A DNA stretch of 28,233 nucleotides, taken from positions 1-28,233 of the forward strand of contig DACO01000097.1 in assembly GCA_002508635.1 (NCBI GenBank). Reading direction: 5' to 3'. This DNA comes from Methanolobus sp. UBA118 (lineage in GTDB: Archaea; Halobacteriota; Methanosarcinia; Methanosarcinales; Methanosarcinaceae). The first letter of the stretch is position 1. Every line of letters begins with the position of its first letter. The notes under the pieces are model-generated. The model saw only the letters and a program-made list of their open reading frames with translations, made no database searches and was not told the origin of the DNA. Below are positions 22,337 through 28,233 of this stretch, in pieces. Position numbers and translations under genes: made by a program.

Positions 22337-23833
22337 ATGAATAAAAAACTCTCAGTTATTCTGGTCTCAGTGATTTTTGCCTTTCTTGTGCTGCTTTGCT
22401 TTGACTTTTTGAATAACCCTGTTATTGAAAATGGAAGTATTCCAAGCCGTTTCACAGAGCTATATTCAAGTGAGCTCTACCTTCCATCTTTTATCTTTCT
22501 GGTGTTCATGCTATCTGGTATTACAGTTGCCGGCATGTCGGCAAAGTGTGATATTGCGCAGAAAAAGGCATCGAAAAAGGAAAAGGACCTGTTGATCCTG
22601 CACTCAGCAACTTCTATATCCGCTAATTCTCTTGATGGTGACTCTTTTTTAGATGATGTGTTAAATGAAGTACTTTCCTACCTGGGAGCAGACTACGGTT
22701 TTATACATATGATCAGACATGATGCAGGCAAGGCTGTTATGGTTGCGAATGCAGGTGCTCCTGCCAGGATTAAAAAACATGTGGACAATATCTCTCTTGA
22801 CCATCCGTTCGTATCCGCCATCCTTGAAAACGATAAGATATCCGGTGAGAGAGACGGATCGCTTGCCACCACGGTAGATCCGGGATTCCCCGAAGGCCAG
22901 AATGGGGATTTTGTTGTTTTCCCGATGCTTGCGCGTAATAGAATAATCGGTTTTTTCACCTTATCCATAAAACAGGGCTATTACCTGGATGAGGAGGATC
23001 TGTATGTTCTTGAGAGCGTGGGTAAACTTGCTGGAATAACTGTTGAGAACATAGAACTTCTGGAAAAGACGACCAGATCCTACGAAGAACTCAGATCGCT
23101 GGACCAGATGAAGGATGAGTTCGTATCCAATGTGACCCATGAGCTCAAGACCCCGCTGATATCCATCAAAGGATACAGTGAGATCATGTACGAAGGCATG
23201 CTGGGTGAACTTAACGAGAAGCAGAAGCATGGTCTTAAGGTCATTGTCTCGAATTCCGAACGCCTGTACACATTGATCGAATCGCTCCTGCACATGAATT
23301 CATTTCAGTTCAAGAAAAAACATGTATTCTCTCCCCTCTGTTTGACCGACCTCATGGAAAATGCCATTGCCAGTCTCTCCTTCAAGATCGAGGATAAGAA
23401 TATCTCCATTGACAGGAAATTCGGAAAGAACATGCGTTTTGTTTACGGCAATACGGAGATACTGAAACAGCTTTTTGTATATATTCTGGATAACGCCATA
23501 AAGTTCTCCACCGATTCGGGGAAGGTGGAAATATCGGTGTCCGAGGAGAACGAGTGGATGCACATTGAGATCTCGGATTATGGTGTTGGCATACCTGAGA
23601 ACCATCTTTCACGCATATTCGAACGCTTTTATCAGGTTGACGGTTCCATGAGCCGCAGTTATGGTGGTAATGGTCTTGGCCTCTATCTTTCAAAGAACAT
23701 AGTTGAGGTCCACGAAGGAAGGATATGGATCGAAAGCACCGAAGGAGTGGGAACTGATGTCCATATACTTTTACCTGTATATGTGGAAAATGAGGAAATT
23801 GCAGAACCTGCTCTGGCAGATCAGCTTTCTTAA
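22337..23833 (+). CDS. Membrane-bound GAF-domain sensor histidine kinase
   Basis: A 498-residue kinase. Two membrane helices (about residues 5-23 and 48-68) enclose a short extracellular loop of about 25 residues. A GAF domain follows (about 85-240), then HisKA with EFVSNVTHELKTPL, phospho-acceptor His268. The HATPase domain has an N box at DNAIKFS, a G1 box DYGVGIP, an F box at RIFERFYQ and a G2 box GGNGLGLYLSK. All catalytic boxes are intact. The loop is too short for a classic ligand domain, so the GAF domain is the likely sensor. AGGTGGTG precedes the ATG. There is no response regulator nearby; it is an orphan kinase in this window. It ends 31 bases from the convergent alaX gene. Confidence 0.93.
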   Translation: MNKKLSVILVSVIFAFLVLLCFDFLNNPVIENGSIPSRFTELYSSELYLPSFIFLVFMLSGITVAGMSAKCDIAQKKASKKEKDLLILHSATSISANSLDGDSFLDDVLNEVLSYLGADYGFIHMIRHDAGKAVMVANAGAPARIKKHVDNISLDHPFVSAILENDKISGERDGSLATTVDPGFPEGQNGDFVVFPMLARNRIIGFFTLSIKQGYYLDEEDLYVLESVGKLAGITVENIELLEKTTRSYEELRSLDQMKDEFVSNVTHELKTPLISIKGYSEIMYEGMLGELNEKQKHGLKVIVSNSERLYTLIESLLHMNSFQFKKKHVFSPLCLTDLMENAIASLSFKIEDKNISIDRKFGKNMRFVYGNTEILKQLFVYILDNAIKFSTDSGKVEISVSEENEWMHIEISDYGVGIPENHLSRIFERFYQVDGSMSRSYGGNGLGLYLSKNIVEVHEGRIWIESTEGVGTDVHILLPVYVENEEIAEPALADQLS

Positions 23834-23864
23834 GAGCAGATTCTCTCAGAAGCAGTGTCAGTTC

Positions 23865-24575
23865 TTATTCGTCCCTGAATCTGAAATATACTCTCCTGTT
23901 GTTCTTTCCCTTATTCTCTGCCTTGAATATCTCGATATGAGGAATCTCTCCCGTGTTTGATACATGTGTTCCTCCACAGGCCTGCCTGTCAACGTCCTCT
24001 ATGCTTATAACCCTTATTTCTTCCAGTTCAGGAGGGAATGCGTCCTTGAGCTTAACCACCGAAGGGATGCTGAAAGCTTCGTTCCTTGACAGAAGACTGA
24101 TGTCTACCGGGACATTCATATCTATTATCCGGTTGACCTTTGATTCGTAGGACTTAATCTGCTCCCTGTCAAAGTTCTCCAGGTTGAAATCAACCCTTGT
24201 CTTATTTTCAGCGAGCTGGTTGCCGCTTATTTTAGCACCTGTCTCATCATGGATTATCGCACTGAGTATATGGCAGGCGGTATGGTATTTCATGAAGAGC
24301 TGCCTTCTATCCCAGTCTATGATACCTTTCACCCTGTCTCCTTCTTTGAGACCAGGTTTTGATACTTCATGGCTTACCTTTCCGTCGAATTTGCCGACAA
24401 AGACAACAGGAAACTCCTCCCCGTCATGCACGAGAACTCCTGTGTCATGCGGCTGGCCTCCTGATTTCGGATAAAAGGCGGTTCTGTCCAGCACCACGAA
24501 TTTATCATCCTTCACGCTTTCAACCGTAGCTTCAAATTCTTTTAGGTAACAGTCCTTTAGGTATAGTTCTTCCAT
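23865..24575 (-). CDS. alaX: Alanyl-tRNA editing protein AlaX
   Basis: A stand-alone trans-editing enzyme that hydrolyses Ser-tRNA(Ala) or Gly-tRNA(Ala) mischarged by alanyl-tRNA synthetase. At 236 residues it is the AlaX-M type: an N-terminal glycine motif region (FYPKSGGQPHDTG) before the editing core. The zinc ligands are complete: His98 and His102 (HTACH) and Cys200 and His204 (CGGTH). The start at 24575 has GGAAGGT directly before it. It is divergent from the first MFS transporter and convergent with the kinase. Confidence 0.94.
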   Translation of the reverse strand: MEELYLKDCYLKEFEATVESVKDDKFVVLDRTAFYPKSGGQPHDTGVLVHDGEEFPVVFVGKFDGKVSHEVSKPGLKEGDRVKGIIDWDRRQLFMKYHTACHILSAIIHDETGAKISGNQLAENKTRVDFNLENFDREQIKSYESKVNRIIDMNVPVDISLLSRNEAFSIPSVVKLKDAFPPELEEIRVISIEDVDRQACGGTHVSNTGEIPHIEIFKAENKGKNNRRVYFRFRDE

Positions 24576-24690
24576 ACCTTCCGGGTAGGGTTCACCTTAG
24601 ATATATCTTTTACCTGGCATTCTGGCCAGAGCAGGATACCATCTTTGTACAAAAAAACCAAATAGTATTCATTTTTAATCTAAACCGATA

Positions 24691-26007
24691 ATGCCAGAAG
24701 ACAACTCCAGCAAGATCTCCATCTATCCGATCCTTTCCGTGAATTTTATCGGCACTCTGGGCTTGAGTCTTGTACTTCCATTTCTGGTTTTCCTTGTGGA
24801 AAGGTTTGGTGGGAATGCACTTGTCTATGGTATACTGGCTTCCATGTACCCTGCTTTTCAGCTTGTGGGGGCTCCACTGCTGGGCAAATGGTCCGATACC
24901 TACGGCCGGAAGAAGATCCTGTTTTTAAGTCAGGCAGGCACTCTGCTCTCCTGGTTGATCTTCATGCTGGCTCTCTTTATCCCGGTCGTGGCACTCCGGG
25001 ATGTGGACTCGAACCTTCTCGGTGAGTTCGTAATAACAATTCCATTGATCTTACTGTTCATTGCAAGGGCCTTTGACGGCCTGACCGGGGGTAATGTTTC
25101 GGTCGCAAACGCATATGTTGCAGATATTACCGAGGAAAAGGACAGGAGTAAGAATTTCGGCCGTATGTCAGTGGCAATGAACCTTGGATTCATAGCGGGT
25201 CCGGCACTTGCCGGCCTTCTGAGTGTAACCGTCTACGGGGAAAAACTACCGGTACTGGCAGCCATCATAATATCACTGGTAGGAGTTTTGCTGATCGCCT
25301 TCTTTGTCCCTGAATCACGGAAGTGTGTGCAAAATCCTGATAGGGGCAAATCCAATGTAAAAAGGATTCTTGTAAATGAGCACAAGGATTGTGCAGGCTC
25401 TGACAGAAAAGAGAGATCAGGTTTCAGGGATGCATTCGCTATCGAACATATACCTTATATGCTTCTGATCTATTTCCTCCTCTTCATTGCCTTTAATATG
25501 TTCTATGCGGCTTTTCCGGTATATGCCATAGACAGGCTTGAATGGGACGTTGCAGAAATGGGCTTTTTCTTTTCTCTGCTGAGCTTTCTGCTTGTTATCG
25601 TTGAGGGTCCGGTGTTAAGCAGAGCTTCAAAAAAGTTTTCAGACAGCAGGCTGGCGATCATAGGCAGCCTTATACTGGGAACGAACTTTGTTCTGCTTGC
25701 TTTCAGTGATGTCCGTCTGGCATACGCTTCTGCAGTTCTCTTTGCGATCGGCAACGGCTTTATGTGGCCTTCGATCCAGTCGATACTGTCAAAGCTTGCG
25801 GGAAGGACACATCAGGGTGTGGTGCAGGGTGTCTCCTCCAGTTTTACAAGTATTGCCAGTATTGTAGGTCTTGTGTTCGGCGGTTTTATATATGCCCAGG
25901 TCGGGGTCTGGACCTTTATTATTGCAGCTGTTATCGTCTATGCAGCTTTCCTGATGTCTTTCAGGCTGTTGTCATTTGAAACCACGGATACGGTCGAATT
26001 AGATTGA
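24691..26007 (+). CDS. MFS transporter, TetA-like DHA1 type (copy 1)
   Basis: A 438-residue membrane protein with about 12 hydrophobic segments. The loop 2-3 signature GKWSDTYGRKK (residues 65-75) and the region RAFDGLTGGNVSVANAYVAD are typical of the tetracycline-type drug:H+ antiporter group; the real substrate is unknown. A charged middle loop (about residues 210-245) with two Cys divides the two halves. There is no ribosome binding site before the ATG; an AT-rich AATAGTATTC lies about 25-30 bases upstream, so the message may be leaderless. It is a close paralog of the gene at 26361-27677, in mirror orientation. Confidence 0.92.
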   Translation: MPEDNSSKISIYPILSVNFIGTLGLSLVLPFLVFLVERFGGNALVYGILASMYPAFQLVGAPLLGKWSDTYGRKKILFLSQAGTLLSWLIFMLALFIPVVALRDVDSNLLGEFVITIPLILLFIARAFDGLTGGNVSVANAYVADITEEKDRSKNFGRMSVAMNLGFIAGPALAGLLSVTVYGEKLPVLAAIIISLVGVLLIAFFVPESRKCVQNPDRGKSNVKRILVNEHKDCAGSDRKERSGFRDAFAIEHIPYMLLIYFLLFIAFNMFYAAFPVYAIDRLEWDVAEMGFFFSLLSFLLVIVEGPVLSRASKKFSDSRLAIIGSLILGTNFVLLAFSDVRLAYASAVLFAIGNGFMWPSIQSILSKLAGRTHQGVVQGVSSSFTSIASIVGLVFGGFIYAQVGVWTFIIAAVIVYAAFLMSFRLLSFETTDTVELD

Positions 26008-26026
26008 TCTGCAGGTTTACAGTTAA

Positions 26027-26299
26027 TTATTCTTCACTTTCTGCTTTCTCTATGGTCTGGCATATGCTTTCATTCTTTTCTGCAGTGTTGATTCCAAGCA
26101 GGTTATATGGTGTACAATGCCTTGTAAGGGAGGTGAAGACCCCTGCAAATCCTATTATTGCCAGCAGCCACTTCAGCTTGCTGTCATTAAGTATACCTGC
26201 TGCCAGGGCTGTGAGAGCAAACGTTCCTAAAAAAGCTCTTATGAGCAGGTCAAGACCACCCACATTTTCGTTGGTAAACATACCTTTGAGATCAACCAT
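26027..26299 (-). CDS. Small DUF2892-type membrane protein
   Basis: A 90-residue protein. The N-terminal part (NENVGGLDLLIRAFLGTFALTA) is the DUF2892 pattern, with two membrane helices (about 18-37 and 43-62) followed by CTPYNLLGINT, and an acidic tail. DUF2892 segments also occur at the end of rhodanese proteins such as YgaP; here it stands alone. AAGGAGA precedes the ATG. It lies between the two facing MFS transporter genes, on the strand of copy 2 and 61 bases downstream of it. Function unknown. Confidence 0.85.
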   Translation of the reverse strand: MVDLKGMFTNENVGGLDLLIRAFLGTFALTALAAGILNDSKLKWLLAIIGFAGVFTSLTRHCTPYNLLGINTAEKNESICQTIEKAESEE

Positions 26300-26360
26300 G
26301 TATATTCTCCTTTTATCTTTTCAGTAAAATGATATCTGTTTTTGTCCCAATAACGTTTTC

Positions 26361-27677
26361 TCATTCTTTCTGTTTCTCCAGCCTTATAAGTCTGAATGAG
26401 AGGAATACCACGGTAAAAATGATGACTGCTGCTATGAGGAAGGAGAAGGCTTTGATCTGGGTGTAAAGCAGTCCTCCCGCAAGAAGTCCAAGTATACTGG
26501 CAAAGCTGCTGGAACTCATAGCAAAACCCTGTACAGATCCCTGGTATGTCTTTCCCGCAAACTTTGAAAGTACCGACAGGATACTGGGCCACATAACTCC
26601 GTTACCGAATGCGAAGCAGATGGCTGCAAGGTAGATCAGATATATGTTACCGGGAATTATTAGAAGGAATTGTAATCCGAGTACGAAACCACCGACAACT
26701 ATCAGGACAGATTCCATGTATCTCTGTGTCAGTCTTTCGAGAATCGGTCCCTGTACGAATGCCATCATGGCACTGATGACCGAGAAGTAAATTCCCAGGG
26801 TAGCCGGGTTCCATTCAAGAAGATCCACGGCATATACGGGGAAGGCTGTATAGTATATGTTGAAGCCCAGAAATATCAAAAAGTACAGCATAAGCATGAA
26901 AGGGATATATTCAAGATTGAATACGTCCCGCAGTTTTATGTCCTTCCCGTTTTCGACCTCAAAACATTCCTTTTGCTCTTGTCCGAGCACCTTCCTGATA
27001 CTTTCTGTCTCAGGATATTCTTCCATTGTACATGCCGATGTTTCCGGAAGAAAGAATATGATTATGAATGTACCGATAACTGAAATGACTAGTGCCGCGG
27101 ACACCGGCAGGATCTCGCCATAGACTGTCGCACCCAGGACTCCCGCAAGAGCAGGTCCTACCACATAACCAAGGTTTGATGCAACGGACATCCTGCCAAA
27201 GTTCTTGTTTCTTTCTTCTTCTGATGTCAGGTCAGCAAGATATGCATTTGCGACCGACACGTTACCACCGGTCGCCCCGTCAAGTGCTCTTGCAAAGAAC
27301 ATTGCAAGCAGGGGCAGGGTAACCGTAAAGATTCCAAGTATATCTGAATTCACATCTATCAGTTCGGTAACCGGCAAGAACAGGGCCGCAAGGAAGATGA
27401 TCCATGCTGCAAGTGTTCCTATCTGGCTTAAAAGTAATATCTTTTTCCTGCCATGGATGTCGGACCAGCGGCCCAGTATGGGAGCTCCTATAAGTTGAAA
27501 GGCAGGATAGGTTGAGGCAAGTAGTCCGTAGATCAATGCATTGCCTCCGTATTCTGTTACAAGGAATACAAGGAAGGTAAGTATTATACCAAAGCCGAGG
27601 GTACCAATGAACGTGACTGTGTATAGTGGAAAGAGTTCCTTCCCGTTTTTAGCCGGGATGGCGGGACTCTGTGCCAT
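26361..27677 (-). CDS. MFS transporter, TetA-like DHA1 type (copy 2)
   Basis: Also 438 residues with about 12 membrane segments, and strongly similar to the transporter at 24691-26007 along its whole length: FIGTLG, GGNAL-YG-LAS-YPAFQL, GRWSDIHGRKK (69-79), RALDGATGGNVSVANAYLAD, FGNGVMWPS. The middle loop again carries Cys and a similar acidic/basic mix. The substrate is unknown. The ATG has no ribosome binding site. A CTTATAAA box on the minus strand lies 23-30 bases upstream, which predicts a leaderless message. Confidence 0.92.
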   Translation of the reverse strand: MAQSPAIPAKNGKELFPLYTVTFIGTLGFGIILTFLVFLVTEYGGNALIYGLLASTYPAFQLIGAPILGRWSDIHGRKKILLLSQIGTLAAWIIFLAALFLPVTELIDVNSDILGIFTVTLPLLAMFFARALDGATGGNVSVANAYLADLTSEEERNKNFGRMSVASNLGYVVGPALAGVLGATVYGEILPVSAALVISVIGTFIIIFFLPETSACTMEEYPETESIRKVLGQEQKECFEVENGKDIKLRDVFNLEYIPFMLMLYFLIFLGFNIYYTAFPVYAVDLLEWNPATLGIYFSVISAMMAFVQGPILERLTQRYMESVLIVVGGFVLGLQFLLIIPGNIYLIYLAAICFAFGNGVMWPSILSVLSKFAGKTYQGSVQGFAMSSSSFASILGLLAGGLLYTQIKAFSFLIAAVIIFTVVFLSFRLIRLEKQKE

Positions 27678-27699
27678 ATAAAATATGCTTATCCAATCC

Positions 27700-27707
27700 T
27701 TTATAAG
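27700..27707 (-). promoter_or_regulatory. TATA box of MFS copy 2, predicting a leaderless transcript
   Basis: The minus strand reads CTTATAAA with its centre about 27 bases before the ATG at 27677. With the usual archaeal spacing the transcript would start at the ATG itself, in keeping with the missing ribosome binding site. Confidence 0.5.
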
Positions 27708-27889
27708 AATATCTTCTTCCGAAGCTTTTTTTCATCCTTTAGTTCAGGAACAATACATGGATCATTACTTTTCAATGAGTCATTTTATATGGGATGCCCT
27801 ATTCTACAATTCAGTCAGGATACAAAAAGAGAAAAATAGTTGTGAGTATTTAATTAATTGGCTTATTCCTAAATCAACGTGGTGTTTCA

Positions 27890-28233
27890 ATGTCGGACAA
27901 AAGAAAAAGACGAGGATTTTTTGATAAGTTCCCGGATGATGAGGATTTCAGAGATATAGAAGACATCATTGAACACATGATGGAGAAGTTCGGGCTGGAT
28001 CTGGACGACATTTCTAAACAGCCTTTTGTCTATGGTTTTTCCGTATCTAAACGTCCAGGGGAAGAGCCTGAGATCAGGGAGTTCGGTAACATGCCGGACA
28101 ACGAAGAAGATTTTAGCCCGGAAAACAGACATCAGGTCCGTATTGAACAAACACAGCCATTAATCGATATCTTTGAGATCGATGATATGGTGCATGTAGT
28201 AGCAGAACTGCCGGGCGTTGAGAAAAGTGATAT
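27890..28233 (+). CDS. Hsp20/alpha-crystallin family small heat shock protein (C-terminus outside window)
   Basis: About 114 codons are visible. The N-terminal arm is highly charged (MSDKRKRRGFFDKF, then an acidic stretch DDEDFRDIEDIIEHMMEKFG). It continues FVYGFSVSKRPGEEPEIREFGN and a linker before the alpha-crystallin domain begins at PLIDIFEIDDMVHVVAELPGVEKSD, the classic beta2-beta3 start. Members are ATP-independent chaperones that hold unfolded proteins; this arm and linker also resemble the GvpH-like archaeal subgroup. GGTG lies five bases before the ATG. TTTAATTAA near 27850-27858 could be the TATA box. Confidence 0.9.
   Translation, partial: MSDKRKRRGFFDKFPDDEDFRDIEDIIEHMMEKFGLDLDDISKQPFVYGFSVSKRPGEEPEIREFGNMPDNEEDFSPENRHQVRIEQTQPLIDIFEIDDMVHVVAELPGVEKSD

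Noticed and set aside
24691..27677. Mirrored MFS pair as a transposon or insertion sequence
   Set aside because: No transposase, terminal inverted repeats or target duplications are visible; the similarity is confined to the two coding regions.

Overview
The window reads as a chromosomal segment of a methanogenic archaeon, most likely a member of the Methanosarcinaceae such as a Methanolobus-like methylotroph (inference from protein style only). The archaeal assignment itself is firm. The window carries a TFB transcription factor, RNA polymerase subunits N and K, ribosomal protein L18e, Gar1, Trm5, isopentenyl phosphate kinase, type 2 IPP isomerase, an intron-containing tRNA-Pro with a canonical bulge-helix-bulge, TATA-type promoters and AGGTGATC-type ribosome binding sites.

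Layout. (1) 1-3845, minus: 5' part of a very large sensor protein with ten PAS domains in a row; its C-terminus lies outside the window. (2) 4176-4247, minus: tRNA-Thr(CGU), preceded by trm5 and a LysE-type exporter (4311-5926). (3) 6041-7410, minus: tfb and gar1. (4) 7682-10345, plus: pyruvate phosphate dikinase, ending in a strong hairpin terminator. (5) 10550-19255, minus: one long co-directional run, in transcription order rpl18e, rpl13, rps9, rpoN, tRNA-Pro(CGG), rpoK, rps2, a MEMO1-family gene, mevalonate kinase, isopentenyl phosphate kinase, fni, RNase J, idsA. It joins a translation/transcription cluster to a nearly complete archaeal isoprenoid (membrane lipid) branch. (6) 19398-20345, minus: a DUF2240 gene and an unrecognised conserved-looking gene. 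(7) 20417-21988, minus: serA. (8) 22337-23833, plus: a GAF histidine kinase, convergent with alaX (23865-24575). (9) 24691-27677: two paralogous 438-residue MFS transporters facing each other around a small DUF2892 membrane protein. (10) 27890-end, plus: 5' part of an Hsp20-family gene.

How the genes work together. Mvk, Ipk, Fni and IdsA supply isoprenoid precursors for archaeal ether lipids: mevalonate to phosphomevalonate, isopentenyl phosphate to IPP, IPP/DMAPP interconversion, then chain elongation to GGPP. They sit downstream of ribosomal and RNA polymerase subunit genes, which suggests growth-linked expression. Trm5 methylates G37 of tRNAs, and the tRNA-Pro in this window has G37 directly at its splice junction. 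Most of the window is core housekeeping DNA. I see no CRISPR array, insertion sequence, prophage or obvious defence system. The more unusual points are the ten-PAS array with nested internal duplications, the intron-containing tRNA placed one base after rpoN, a perfect inverted repeat upstream of the rpl18e operon, and the mirrored transporter pair.
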